Source of the DNA: Euborellia annulipes
Taxonomy: Eukaryota > Arthropoda > Insecta > Dermaptera > Anisolabididae
Assembly (NCBI GenBank): GCA_023213315.1
Contig: JAKCPI010016338.1
Coordinates: 1 to 64,000 of the forward strand
Direction of reading: 5' to 3'
Length of the DNA stretch: 64,000 nt
This document shows positions 44,181 through 56,969 of this stretch, one piece after another; the first letter of the stretch is position 1; each line of letters begins with the position of its first letter. The notes beneath the pieces are model-generated. The model was not told the DNA's origin, made no database searches, and was given only the letters and a program-made list of their open reading frames with translations. The position numbers were made by a program, and so were the translations under genes.

Positions 44181-45158
44181 CAGATTAAATCTAGAAATGA
44201 AAAAATATTATTTTTACAAATATTTATTAAATTAAGAAATAAAAATAAGTTTTTTTTTTTTTTTAATAATTAATAGTCCACTGACAGATGGTGACAGTCA
44301 CAAACAAGTTTTCTAAATGAATAGAGCAGGTACGATTTTAATAATAATAAATGAACATCTCTGAGTCCTACTTCCCCTTAATGAAGATTGGAATTTTGGA
44401 AGATTTCGAGGAAAGAATACTGAATAGGTCATGCCGGCCGGGAATGCCTCAATGTTCGATACGTCTTGAATAAAATATTTTTTTTTAGACAAGTTAGACA
44501 TGTTTGGTTTGAACTTTTTTCCTAAATAAAAAAAAAATATAGATTTAATATATTAAATTTAACTAATTTTCGAAAAATGAATGAATGTTTTTTCCGAGAT
44601 AATTAGTTGAGAAGGACGTCCCCCTCCGGCTTCCTGGACACGCAAGAGGGGCCATTGCCATCGTAAGCACACGCATCAAATCAGAAGATGGATTATTATT
44701 TGGAGATTCCGAAATTGTTATTTAAGATTTTTATCACATCAAATTACACTAAATAAAACTAAAATGTCAAATGTGAATAATTTAAACTCTTTAATATAAA
44801 CAAATTAGTGTCGTCGTATTTTTTATTGGTAATTTGTTGCATGAAAGAGAGAGAGAGAGGAAAAAAAGGTGGAAATCAAGGACGGGGAAAAATATACTGT
44901 TTTGATCCACCCACCTAAAATTTTTTTACGTATTTGTAAATAACATAATAAATAATAAAGGGTGTTCCAGATCTTGATTTAATTTAATTGATTATATCTC
45001 GTGTTATAAATATATCAGTAAATATTTGAATTTTTTTTTTTTACTTTACACATTTTGTGATTTAAGAGAAATTTTCCTCTAAAGATAACCTAATTCTGGT
45101 TATATTTCTAATGATAGACTAATAATTTGTATAAATATCAATTTGATAACCCCGCCCC

Positions 45159-45395
45159 AGCCCTCGGGCTTGGTAAGCCTTCTATACCAAGAGCCACGGG
45201 CTCGGACCCCAGGCAGTTCGATGATTTTATTTAAGCCATTTGGATACTAAATGGCTTAAAATAAGAATGCCTGGACTCCCAATAGATATATTAATAACAT
45301 AGGAGTATCGTTAAAAGTCTTAAATGGCCTAAGTAGCCGAAAAGACTGTATGAATGTGAGTGTGTGAATGGGAAAAAAAAGTGTTAAAAAAAAAA
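45159..45395 (+). repeat. SINE A copy
   Basis: AGCCCTCGGGCTTGGTAAGC (A box partly deleted), B box GGGCTCGGACCCC, intact hairpin, tail AGTAGCCGAAAAGACTGTAT, poly(A). Confidence 0.8.
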
Positions 45396-45404
45396 AAACG
45401 CCCT

Positions 45405-45640
45405 CCTTCCCCTACACCGTAGCCGAAAGGCTAGAGTTGTTGACAAATGTAATAATGATAGTCTGGAAGCCAAAGGGGCGCGGGTTCGGATCCCAGGAAG
45501 TCCGATGAATTTATATCATTTCATTTGGATACTAATTGGTATAAATAAATGTTCCTGGACCCCTAATATATATAGTTTCTAAATACTGTGTATCAATAAT
45601 AGTCTATATGGCCTAAGATGTCTAAAAGACTTAGAAAAAT
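45405..45640 (+). repeat. SINE A copy, divergent
   Basis: GTAGCCGAAAGGCTAGAGTT, B box GCGGGTTCGGATCCCAGG, and a decayed hairpin in which the arms still pair partly. The tail reads AAGATGTCTAAAAGACTTAG. An older member, or a separate subfamily in tandem with its neighbour. Confidence 0.65.
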
Positions 45641-47505
45641 CAATTTAATAAAGCCTGAATCTAGAAACGCTTGAAGAGGTTACAGGCAGGTATAAATTAA
45701 AAAAAAAAATTTATTTTCTATCGCTTACATTTTGTGGGCTTACTTTCTCAAAACTGATAAAGATTCACTAAATTAAAAATTGTTTGTATTATAATATATT
45801 TTCATATATTTTGATTACTTTTATCAATTGTGCAGAATACGAAGTCGGCGACAAAAAATAATTTTTTTTTTTTATTTACACCTAGCTCCTTTCCTCGCTA
45901 CATCATATGAATAACTAAGCCATTATATACACACACATTAAACGCTCTTATGCGTTTCCGCCAAACTCCACCCATTCACCCAATATAGAAATAGCCCTAA
46001 ATCCTTATTTTAATTTTGCGAATATTTCTAATTTGTTTATGGCAAATTAAATGACGGAATTGCAACCAATATTGGAATGGGATTGGGAGTCACAAACAGA
46101 TTCATATTCAACAAGATATAGTTAGGTATTGTCCTAATTAAATTAATTAATAAACAATGCGTTAGTCACTGTGATGTAAAAAAAAAAAAAATTCTACTTA
46201 TTTATTAAATAACGCTTTTAACAAAAGTTACCAATTTGGCCAAGTCAAAAAATATTTCATATATAGGGTAAAGAGAAAGTCAAAATAAAGAGTTAATATC
46301 CATTTTTGTTACTTTTATCAAATGCCTTCCAGTGCTGTTAGTAATTTCAAGATATATCCAAAACTCTGGGTGGGGAAAATTAATGTTCAAAGCATAAATA
46401 ACTTTTTCCTCCTTTTGCCAAAATTTGCATAATGATAGATAAATGCATTAAAAAAAAGTATTTACTTCTTATCTCCTATATCTAAATAATTTCAAAGTGA
46501 AATTTTTTTTATGAATATTTTATTAAATATTCCTTAACTCGTTAAAAGAAAATTTTCCAAAGAGAATAAAGTATTTTTAACAGGAAGATAAATTTATTAT
46601 ACTAGTTCATTCTTTAAATTTTTTGCTAATGAACTTTAGGTCAAGGTTAATTAGTTTGCATACTAAATAAATTAGCCTACTAAACTAATCATATTGCAAT
46701 GGCAAAAATTTAGAAAAAAAAAATAAATAAATAAAACATCGGTACGTATTATATTTAATACGAGAAAACTCCGGAAATTAAAGCGGAAAGCTTCTTTACT
46801 TTAAAAAAATAAAAACAATCGAAAAACTTTTTTTTTCATGTGAAAATAAAAATAAATAGTTCGTAGCTACCGAACTCATTAAATTCAAAAAGAAAAATTC
46901 CTTTTTTTCTTCAAAAGTTTAAGACACTTTTAATTTATATAGGTGCGAAAATAATATGGTTTCATAATTAGTAAATTTATTACGATAATAAAGTTTTTTT
47001 TCTAATTATATGAATTGCACTAAAAAAAAACTTTACTGATTAAGAACACCTAATTGCTTCGACTTGAGGCAAACCTTTAAGCAAAAATAAGTAAAGATGA
47101 TGATTAAAAATGAAATAAAAACTATTTTTAATTAATCTGACATTTTCTTTAGAAAAGGAAAATAGAGATTAAAATTAAATTTTTTTTTCAGGTAATTGTT
47201 TTTTTTTTTTTTTTTTTTTATTGACGCATTTAAGCTTTTTATGTATATTTTTTTTTTTTTTACTTGCTTTACCTAATCATATAGCATTAAACTTAGAGCT
47301 TATTAACCTTCAATTCTCTAATAAAAAATTTGAAAGTTATTTCGAAATATTTGATGTAAAGTGACATCCTTGGTATATTTGTTTAGTGAAAAGAAATAAT
47401 GACAAATGGAATAGTTCCAAAAATAGTTGGACAAACGTAAAGAGCTTGAAAAAGGACTAGAAGATGTCCAGCCAGGGAGGAAGGGAGTCAGAAAGAGCAA
47501 AAATA
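45641..47505. other. AT-rich DNA, no feature recognised
   Basis: Long T and A runs (for example 47201-47260). A short GGTAAAGAGAAAGTC at 46266-46280 is a family D end relic. Confidence 0.5.
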
Positions 47506-47509
47506 AAAG

Positions 47510-48115
47510 GCTTAAAAAATCTGATGTAACTGTCGCACCATATTTTTCGTGTCGTCATATATTTAGTTTCCGCCAATATATTAGAATTCAAGATGTAAAA
47601 TTTATAAGGGATAGTAATGGGAAAATATTTATATTTTTTTATCATAGCAACGATTTCTCTTATTATTCCTCTGAAGCACAAGAGTAAAGTGGTCTTCAGA
47701 AGATTTCAATGTCAAAATGAGAATATACATTTTAAAGAGCATCTAAAAAATAATTGATTTTTGAATTTTAATCAAAATCCTTGGACGAATTTTGAGATAA
47801 TCGAAAAAAACTGAAAAAGTTCATCAGTCAAGTCCTAGTACTCTTTGGCTAATTTTGTTCAAAAGCTTCGTGTCACGTCCCAGGGGAGTACTTAACTTAA
47901 ATATAAAATTTCAACCTCCTAGCTCTTTTCGTTCTTGAGATATTTTGTTCACAAACACATACACAGACAGACCATGTCTCGAAAACCACTTTTTTGGATT
48001 CAGGGAACCTCAAAACGTGTATATCCATCAAAATCTCGACATCGAATTTTTGACATGAATCCAATCTCTATATTAACATATATAGAGGTAAGAGAAAGTA
48101 AAAATGTTTAGGTGT
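47510..48115 (+). repeat. Family D copy
   Basis: AATCTGATGTAACTGTCGCA, ATTTATATTTTTTTATCATAG, CAGTCAAGTCCTAGTACTCT, CAGACAGACCATGTCTCGAA, ATATAGAGGTAAGAGAAAGT. Confidence 0.75.
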
Positions 48116-48554
48116 GTCGATAAGGCGTACGACTTTATATGACCAGATGACCTCAGAATAATAAATATTTATTAATATAATAAAAAACTCACAGGTAAAG
48201 TCAAAGAGTTGTATTAATATATTTTTATATTTTAATTTTTTTTTTTTTATTATTAAGCCTTCGTTAATAATGAATTCATTATCCACAGTATGACTCAAAT
48301 TAAATTAATTTAATGAATAATAAAGCACTAATAAGTAATAACAGGTTAATTACATAAAACAAATGCTAATATTCTGTTTACTATTTGAATTCATTTATAT
48401 TCCCGTTGGAATTCTTTAGACTTCATAACTGTATTATCTAAAGAAAATGATAATACAAAAATCAAAAGAATCTTCACTTGCTACGCGATTCGATAAGAAT
48501 GAATAAAGCATATCTTATCCTGAATATCGAGATTGTTATATTATTAGAAATTGA

Positions 48555-48675
48555 CGCGACAGTGAGAAGCCGGCGTTGTCTGAGGTAGGAATAATAATGG
48601 AATAGAAGTACAAGAAGATATGGCAGTCTTAGCTCGGGTAACCATCTACGTACTCACAAGGTGTGAGGCTCTGAG
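48555..48675 (-). repeat. Repeat C fragment
   Basis: Minus strand: CACACCTTGTGAGTACGTAG, TTACCCGAGCTAAGACTGCC. A deletion removes part of the GGCGACCACGA box. Confidence 0.6.
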
Positions 48676-48774
48676 GGATAGAATGAAGATGGAGATAATT
48701 TTACTGATTCAACAAATTATTTAAAAGATTTTATCGGAGTAAAAAATTTTTTTCTCATTATTTTATATATCTAA

Positions 48775-48870
48775 TATACAATATATACCTTGTAAGGAGA
48801 GAAAGTATTGGATTCATGTAAAAAATCAATGTCGAGATTTTGATGGATATTCACGTTTTGAGGTGGAGAA
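48775..48870 (-). repeat. Family D end fragment
   Basis: GGAGAGAAAGTATTGGATTC, TGTCGAGATTTTGATGGATA, CACGTTTTGAGG. Confidence 0.6.
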
Positions 48871-48904
48871 ATGAAAAAAAGTAAATGGCTGCTTTTTTCA
48901 TCAA

Positions 48905-49765
48905 ATGAAAAAAAAACTGGTGTGATAGTCGCACAGGAGACAACTTTTGATTACCGAAGGTAATCGAAAGTTGTGTTCTGTGTTTGTCCCACCAGATTTT
49001 TTTGGGTCGAGATATATTTAGTTTCCGACAGTACAGTGAAAGGCAATATTAAGTCCCACCCATGCGTTTTCTATTTGTGATTATTCCATTGTTTTTAAAA
49101 AAATATTATATATTTTTTAATGGAAACTTTCATGGTTCAAACCTAGAAAATTTCCAATAAATATTTTCATTTTCTTTTATAAAAACAATGAAATAATCAC
49201 AAGTAGAAAATGCATGGGTGGGACTTAATATTGTCCCACACTGTACATTTGAATTCAAGATGTAAAATTTATAAACATGGGAGAATATTTATATTTTGTT
49301 ACCATGGCAACCATTTCTCCTAACTTTCCTATAAAGTACAAGAGTAAATTAGTCTTCAGAAGATTTCAGTGGCAAAATGAGAATATACATTTTAAAGGGC
49401 ATCTAAAAAAATAATTGATTTAAGAATTTTAATCAAATTCGTTGGAGCGTTCTTTTGAAAAAAAACTGAAAAATTATATCAGTAAAGTACTAGTACTTTT
49501 AGGCCGATTTTGATCAAAAGCTTCGTGTCAGGTCCAGTTGGGTGCCAAACTTAAAAAAAATTAACCTCTTAGCTCTTTTTGTTCTTGAGATATTTTGTTC
49601 ACAGAGAGACAGACACACAGACCATGTCGCGAAAAACCACTTTTTTGGATTCAGGGGACCTCAAAAAGTGAAGATTCATCAAAATCTTGACATCGAATTT
49701 TTGACATGAATCCAATACTTTCTCTCTATATATATTAACATATAGGTAAGAGAAAGTTGATTAAA
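48905..49765 (+). repeat. Family D, near full-length, with nested MITE
   Basis: Starts with the hairpin ACTGGTGTGATAGTCGCAC...GTCCCACCAGATTTTT and ends ACATATAGGTAAGAGAAAGT. Interrupted by the MITE at 49034-49243 at a TA. Confidence 0.8.
49034..49243. mobile_element. TA-targeting MITE (CAGTGTGGGACAATATT ends)
   Basis: Terminal repeats of about 50 bp, for example TATTAAGTCCCACCCATGC, flanked by TA (49032-49033, 49244-49245). Tc1/mariner-type insertion by its TA target. A fragment of the same family (GCATGGGTGGGACTTAATAT) occurs at 58985-59015. Confidence 0.85.
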
Positions 49766-50354
49766 TGGGTAATTGTTAGAATCAGCATTCAACATATGAA
49801 GCAAAAGAAATTGGCTAGAGATATTATAAAATTTATTAGAGTCAGAAATCACAACAGATCACTCTACGTAAGGAATTTGTTATCAAAAGATCTTTGATTA
49901 GTAAATAACTATGATTTGAATTCTGAGAAGAATCATTCAAAAACAACTTAACACAAAAGATAAACCAAATGATGATCTCCAATCTCTATATAATAAATAA
50001 AAACTCTCAAATTTGATGAAACCATTCAGCTTTATATAAGGCCATCAGACTGGAAAGATAGTTAATTACATTGTTTATGAGATGAAATACACAGGCACAA
50101 TATATAGACATATAAATAAGATAAAATTCCTGTTTAGGCGGATATCAGTTTGATAATCGAATACGTAATACACCATTTATTTATGTTTCTAACTAAAACA
50201 TATGTAAAGATTATTTATTTAAACATTTAATTTAAACGCAAACGTTTAAAATTAGAATTTCGGAAAATACAATATATTTGATGAAGAATCGCGAAAATTC
50301 TGAAGAGCATTATCCAAGTATAAGACTGGAAAGTTTCCGAAATATTTGGGTTTT

Positions 50355-50598
50355 TTTTTTTAAACACTCACACTTTTTTCTCATTCACACAGTCTTTTCG
50401 GCATCTTAGGCCATATAAGACTTTTAACGATACTCGTATGTTTAAATATATCTATTGGGGATCCAGGCATTTCTATTTAAGCCATTTGATATCCAAATGC
50501 CCTAAATAAAATCATCGGACTGCCTGGGGTCCGAACCCGCGACTTTTGGTATACGAGGTTAGCACGTTAACCCCTACATCAAGCCCCGAGGGTCTTTG
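50355..50598 (-). repeat. SINE A copy, reverse
   Basis: Minus strand: CTCGGGGCTTGATGTAGGGG head, B box GCGGGTTCGGACCCCAGG, hairpin, tail AGATGCCGAAAAGACTGTGT, GTGTGA run. Confidence 0.8.
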
Positions 50599-50749
50599 GG
50601 TTTTTTAAAACAATTAAATCTGCTGAGAAAAAAAATTTTGTTTTATTTAACAAAAAAATAAAAAAATAATTAGCCTAGATAGGTACAATATAAGGGAAAT
50701 AATATTAATATTATTTTAAGAATAAATTTACAATTATATTTTTCCTTTT

Positions 50750-51140
50750 TCTTACCTATATGAATTCATATAAGCCTATATAAAATATTGGATTCATGTC
50801 ATAAATTCAATGTCGAGATATTGATGTAGGAGGTTGATATATAAGATTAATATTTAAGTTAATTAACCCCTTGGCACGTGACACGAAGCTTTTGAACAAA
50901 ATCGGTCAAAGAGTACTAGTACTTTACTGATATACTTTTTCAGTTTTTTTTTCGATTTCCTCGAAATTCGCTTTAAAGATTTTGATTAAAATTGATAAAT
51001 CAATTATTTTTTAGATTCTCTTTAAAATGTATATTCTCATTTTTCACTTGAAATCTTGTGAAGCACACTTTACTCTTGTACTTCATATGAAAGACCCGAG
51101 AAATGGTTGTCATGCTAACAAAATATAAATATTTCCCTTT
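50750..51140 (-). repeat. Family D copy, left part
   Basis: CTTTTTCTTACCTATATGAA start, TACTAGTACTTTACTGATAT, TTTGATTAAAATTGATAAAT, TGTCATGCTAACAAAATATA. The SINE A at 51141-51347 interrupts it. The hairpin end continues at 51393-51490. Confidence 0.7.
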
Positions 51141-51347
51141 GTGTCGGGAGTTCGGATCCCAGGCAGTCTGATGATTTTATTTAAGCCATTTGGATACCAA
51201 ATGACTTAAATAAAAATGCCTGGGCCCCCAATAGATATATAACATGTTAAATAATAACGGTTATCGTCAAAGTCTTAAATGGCCCAAGTTGCCGAAAAGA
51301 CTGTGTGAATGTGTGTGTGAGTGAGAAAAAAGTGTGAGTGTTTAAAA
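51141..51347 (+). repeat. SINE A copy inside family D
   Basis: B box GGAGTTCGGATCCCAGG, hairpin, tail AAGTTGCCGAAAAGACTGTG, GTGTGA run, poly(A). The head is truncated at its 5' end. Confidence 0.8.
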
Positions 51348-51490
51348 AAAAAAATATTTTTCTTTATTTCTGTCAGAAACTAAATAAATATATATGTCGG
51401 CACAAAAAAATCAGGTGTGAAAAACACAGAACATAACTACCAAAGGTAAGAGAAAGTTGTCTACTGTGCGACTATCAAACCAGTTTTTTT

Positions 51491-53850
51491 TTTTTTTTTT
51501 TTAAGATAAGTGGGGGATGTCTTTCTTGAGGCAGAATATTTATATCAATTGTCTGGACTTTATTGTTTAAAATTTACCTCAATTTAAAGGTCAATTACAA
51601 ATAAAAGTCATTTTATATGAGAATAGAATATAATCGGCAAATTTCGTGAGAAAAATATTAAAAGATCATAGAAGTATATTTACATTAGAGTTTCAAGGTG
51701 AATTTAATGTTAAAGGTCTCTCGGAAAAAATTAAATTATAACAGAACATGAATTTAAAAAAACGCTTAAAGATTTTTAATTGAATATGATGTGAACTCAG
51801 AAAGAAAATTTCATTGCGTATGACGGTAATAAATTTAAAAAAAAATCACATTCTATATAAAGATTGAAGCGAATCTTTATAAAGGCAAACTAGGACAGAG
51901 TGGAGCTTGACCTCGCAGGTAAGAAAGAGCATTCCTGTTTGCGAAATGACGTGACCCTTCCTCTACTTCGCGATCAGATTCGCAAATTGACTCAAAAGGA
52001 GATAACGAACATAGACCGTTGAGAAAACAAACTTGATTTCATTTTTTTCCTCTAGATAATTATATAAAAGTTTTTAATTAATAAATTTTTTTAAATTTAT
52101 CATAGAGAGGATGTGACGAAATGACTGGATTTTTTCTTCTATTCCTGAATCATTCTTGAATCCTTATTTTTTTAAAATTAAAAACCGTCAAATTTTTTGG
52201 TGAAAGGTTGAGATGTATTTGAAAAATTCTCTAAGGGCCACTTGCTTCTAGTAAACTAGTAAACATCCGACCGTTAGCAAATCATCAACATAGTAAACCA
52301 GAACACGCTTAACCTTTGAGTTAAAATGAGTTTTTTCACATATAATTAGCCATCTGAGATATAAGGAAAGTTTTATGAAGTTAGCAACTTAATAAAGGAA
52401 AATTATTAAAAATAAAATTAAAATAAATATTAAAAATTAAAATAATAAATTAAAGCTAATTAATTTCCTAATTTCACCACTTAGACCCCTTTAAAACTAC
52501 GATCTGAGCTCTTATTTAATCATATGATTAGCTTAACTAGATGAGAAAAGACTCGAAAAATCATTGTCAATTAGTTTATCCGAGGGATCGCTAGTTAATT
52601 AAACTGAAGCAACCGGTCCTCATTACGACTATACTGTATTAAAAATAAAATAAGGTAATTAGGATTACATTAAAAAAATAAAATATTTGTCCTGGGGCTG
52701 GAGATTTAGAAATAATGGAGACGAGGAGTCAGTCAAAGAAATAAAATATTTTTTTTATTTCATTTCTTTTACTGACTTCGCGTCTCAATTATTTTTAAAA
52801 GGAAATTTTTTGTAAGTTTTGAAAAGGGAAAGGGCGCAGTTCTGGCAATAAAAGAAGACATTTAACATATACATAGAGGTAAGAGAAAGTAAAAATAAAA
52901 TTTTTCATAGGAGTTCGACAGAAAATTTTTATTTTAAGGTGCGCTTTGTATTTAGGATAATTTTTAAGTTTTTTTTTCAGGTATTTATTGATTAAGAACA
53001 TTTAGACTTCGTCCAAATTCATTTGCATCAACTTTAAATTTAAATTCTTAGAACGGGAAACGAACCTATGACCTTTATAATTGTAGAACACGAAGTAAGA
53101 CCTCTATTATTAAGTTAGAGTTTATCTATTTATTATTTTTAAAATTGTTGTAAAGTTTCTATCAAATCTAGAAAATAAAAATTCAATTCAATCCAATTCA
53201 TTTGAAATAAATTTCTCGCCTGGAACGGGATGCAGCAAATCTTTGACCTTTGACACCAGAATGTTTTATACTTCTCTATTGTTTAGATTATTGAATTGGA
53301 GGTGTTTATAATTTAATATCTAAATTCCTATTATTGTGCTCAAAATTCAAATGAACACGAGAATTTAGGTGAAAATGGAATTCACTTTCAAAGAAATATT
53401 TAGAATAGCTGAATACCGATTATTATATTTTTTGGTTCAACGATAAGAGGTATCGATACGTATTTAAAAAAAAAAAAATTCTTCAAATTTGTCACGAATT
53501 CGATAAAATCAAAGGCGCTCACCTTATGATATTAATAACTTCCAGACAGAACAAACCAACCCGCCAGAATAAAATCAAAATAAATTAATAATTGATATCT
53601 TTATCATCACGATTTGTCAAAACAAACCGACTTAAAAAAAAAAACACATGGCGCAATTTTTTTTTTAACAGTTCATTGCCTCTTAGACAGGTGACGATGA
53701 TGACACCTTGAAAGTTATGTATTATTCAGTAGCCCGGATAAAAATTAGCAGACACGACGCCAACAAAAAAACAATTTTAAATTCAAATCATATAAACTTG
53801 ACGTCGTTTGTTATTGTCAGCTGATAACAAGATCAAATTGTATGTTTCGA
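51491..53850. other. AT-rich DNA with minor relics
   Basis: A plus-strand TTTATAAAGG (51896-51905) is followed about 30 nt later by CTCGCAG|GTAAGAAAG (near 51923-51938), which looks like a promoter plus donor. No coding sequence supports it. AGGTAAGAGAAAGTAAAAAT at 52877 is a family D end. SINE B relics lie at about 53040-53100 and 53190-53290 (minus). Confidence 0.4.
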
Positions 53851-53854
53851 AAAT

Positions 53855-54012
53855 GTTAAAGGTGTTCTTGAGATATTTTGTTCACAGATAGAGAGAACTT
53901 TTTTGGAATCAAGGAAAACATGTATTTTTTCCATCAATATTTTGACAAAGAATATTATAATCAATCGCGAAAATTTCTATAAGGACCATATTAGGTAAGA
54001 GAAAGAAGTAAT
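53855..54012 (+). repeat. Family D end fragment
   Basis: TTCTTGAGATATTTTGTTCA, AACTTTTTTGGAATCAAGG, ATATTAGGTAAGAGAAAGAA. Confidence 0.6.
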
Positions 54013-54071
54013 GACAATAGAAGAGATTAAAAGATTTGAGTTAAATTTTCCACTATATCATATAAATACAC

Positions 54072-54295
54072 AATTGGACGACGTTATGCACGAAGGAACC
54101 AAGCGCCATTAACCTAAAATTGAGAGGGGCATTATATTTCCACAATTGTAAACAAAACCAATGGCAATGACTTTTTTTTGTTTTATAGGAAAAAAGTGCA
54201 CAGAGCAATAATGTTGTGATTTAAATAAATAGGTAGATTATCTAAAATTCGATCATAATGGCGCTTGGCTCCTTCATGCATAACAACGTCCAATT
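54072..54295. mobile_element. MITE with 39-bp terminal repeats
   Basis: AATTGGACGACGTTATGCA...CCAAGCGCCATTA at the left is matched by TAATGGCGCTTGG...TGCATAACAACGTCCAATT at the right. Interior 145 bp, no coding. Target duplication not resolved. Confidence 0.8.
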
Positions 54296-54750
54296 AAAAT
54301 GAGTATATGCCGTTGCTTTTTGAATTTTATTATAATGATTTTATGAGGAAGAAAAAACAAATTTTTTTCTTACACATAGTTTGCTATGAAATTATTATAA
54401 TAATAAAATAATTGAAGGCTTCCAAAAATTGATTGCTCCGTTCTCTTAAACTTTTTTAAAGAACTCATTATTTAATAACAACCGACAGCAAGATATATAT
54501 CGACAAATCAAAAATTGTATCTCAATCATTTATTGTAATTGTTTTCAACAACAATAATTATAAATGTAAAGTTCAAAATACATACACTTGAGAAAAAAAT
54601 GAGGTTTTTGGAGAAAGAAAATAATTAGAGTTGTTATAATCGAATAAAAAAAATATAGAAGTGGTTTTCAACAAGCAGGCAAGGTATGAAAAAAGCAAGG
54701 CTCTTCTATTATAGACATAAGGGTTTCATTACGAAAATTCGGGATGTTGG

Positions 54751-55071
54751 CAGTGGCGTCATTTCATCTTTTTCTTGGGGGCAGGGGGAACATTTTTTTT
54801 TTAATTTACTAACAAATAGTTACTCAAATTTGATCAAAAGATATTTAATTTAATTAATTGTTTAATTTTGTACAGTTTATATACCCGTAGATATATTTTG
54901 AAATATTTTATTTAAGAATAATATAAAATTTAGATACGTAGGGCTATAGTGGTAGTTTAATAAGGATAGGTGAAAAGTGAAGAAAATTGAGTAGTTGTTT
55001 TCACCTATCCTTAATATAAAATTTTATAAAAATCAGAGTCCCTGCTCCCCCCTCCCCAAATGACACCACTA
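54751..55071. mobile_element. hAT-like MITE
   Basis: Ends CAGTGGCGTCATTT and AAATGACACCACTA. Flanks GATGTTGG (54743-54750) and GATGTTGA (55072-55079) agree at 7 of 8 positions. Internal hairpin AAGGATAGGTGAAAA / TTTTCACCTATCCTT (54961-55012). Confidence 0.8.
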
Positions 55072-55126
55072 GATGTTGATCAAACAGAACGTGACAGACG
55101 GACAAATGGACGTGCATTCCCCCCAG

Positions 55127-55277
55127 GCATCCCGATGATTTTATTTAAGTCATTTGAATACCAAATGACTTAAATAGAAATGCCTGGACCAACAATAGAT
55201 ATTATCATATATAACGGTTATCGTAAGAGTCTTATATGGCCTAAGTTGCCGAAAAGACTGTGTGAATGTAAGTGTGA
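55127..55277 (+). repeat. SINE A, head truncated
   Basis: Begins CAGGCATCCCGATGATTTTA, hairpin with compensated changes (AAGTCATTTGAATACCAAATGACTT), tail AAGTTGCCGAAAAGACTGTG. Confidence 0.75.
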
Positions 55278-55735
55278 GAAGTGGACTTCAGAAGACTTCA
55301 ATGGCAAAATGAGAATATACAATACTATCTAAGTATCTAAAAAATAATTGATTTTTGACTTTTAATCAAAATCGTTGGAGCGAATTTTGAGAAAATCGAA
55401 AAAAAAAAAATGAAAAAGTACTTCAGTAACGTACTAGTAGTACGCTTTGGTCAATTTTGTCCAAAAGCTTCGCGTCAAGTCCCACTTAAATATAAAATTT
55501 CAACCTCAGCTCAACTGATTCATGCTTTAAATTGAACACAGACAGACACACACACAGACAGGCAGACAAACAGACATTGTCACAAAAACCACTTTTTGGT
55601 ATTGAGGGGACCTCAGAACGTGTATATCCATCAAAATCTCGACATCGAATTTTTTACATGAATCCAATACTTTCTATATATATCACTCGTATATGTATAT
55701 TAACATATACATATAGGTAAGAGAAAGTAAAAAAT
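55278..55735 (+). repeat. Family D, truncated
   Basis: Body from GTGGACTTCAGAAGACTTCA through CGTACTAGTAGTACGCTTTG, a CAGACAGACACACACACAGA run and CATCAAAATCTCGACATCGA to ATATAGGTAAGAGAAAGTAA. It begins where the SINE A tail ends. 55736-56330 holds nothing recognised. Confidence 0.7.
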
Positions 55736-56329
55736 AAACATAATAATATGAAATTAAATGGGTCCAGGAAGAAAATTCATATAATTAATATTTATTAATT
55801 AAAAAAAAAAAAATTTCAAATTTCAAAAAAATTTTAATTAAGTTAATTTTTAATAAACTAATTTTTTGCAAAGAAAAACTTATAAAAAAAAAAACGACAA
55901 CAGTTATATTTTAAGCAATAATTTCGCTATATAAAAATTAAACGCATTGAGTTAATGTGAGTGACGTGACATGACGTAGACACCAAGCGGTTTTATTTCC
56001 CTACAGAATTATTAAGCAAAAAATCCAGGATTAAAATTAAAGGTGGGAAATATATTTTTTTTTAATATGACCTTCCAATTGAGGAGAAAATAAAAATTAA
56101 TGAAATACAAATAATTTCATTAATAAAATTTCCTTTGAAGTTGGAAAAATAAATTTTTTTTTAATAAAATTTCAAATCGATAAGGCGTTATCGCGGAAGA
56201 TATTAATCTGAATTTTAATTATAATAGAAATAAACACTAAATAAACTTTACTAATTTAATAAAACTAATCTAAACACTAGAAAAGATTAATCATGTGACT
56301 TTATCATATTACATTATTTATTTACTGTA

Positions 56330-56480
56330 AGAATTTTTACTTTCTCTTACCTATGTATATATATAGAATGAATGAATAAATTAGACAGAGAGAGAGAGAG
56401 AGAAAGTATTGGATTCAAGTAAAAAATTCGATGTCAAGATACACGTTTTGAGGCCCCCTGAGTCCGAAAAAGTGGTTCTC
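56330..56480 (-). repeat. Family D end fragment with (GA)n
   Basis: TTTACTTTCTCTTACCTATG, GAGAGAGAGAGAGAAAGTAT, ATGTCAAGATACACGTTTTG. A GAATCGAAACGTCACTTTTG at 56646-56665 is a ribozyme-like relic without the CTGANGA box. Confidence 0.6.
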
Positions 56481-56969
56481 GATGAGTAATCATAGGGGGA
56501 AAAATTATTAAAGTTTACAAAAATGTAGAAGAAAAAAAAAACAAAAATCAAAGAGAAAAATATCCCATTCAGAAGATGGCCAGGATAGAAGAGGACAAAA
56601 AAATTGTCATAAAAAAAAGTAATAAAATATTATGAAGTTCCATTCGAGAATCGAAACGTCACTTTTGTTTCCATTAAATAAAAATTTACTGAAAAAAGAT
56701 CCATTTTTGAAATTTTCTTCATAAAAATAAAATTATCATTAGATTTTTAAAAGATTTAGGTAGAGATATAATTATTATAAATCTTGCCTACTACTCCTAA
56801 GGTCAGGAGTAGATTTCAAAATAAATTTTTGCCATTAATTGTGGTTAATTTTAGTTTGTAATTAATAATATAATTAAACTAAAAAAAATTTAAACATTTT
56901 GGTCACTATTTCTGCAGCTGTTGTATTTATTCACTTTGAAAAGAAAATGTTATCTGAGGAAGTTGATTT

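Noticed and set aside
51890..51940. First exon of a plus-strand gene
   Set aside because: TATAAAG plus a CAG|GTAAGA donor exists, but no coding sequence or downstream exon supports it.
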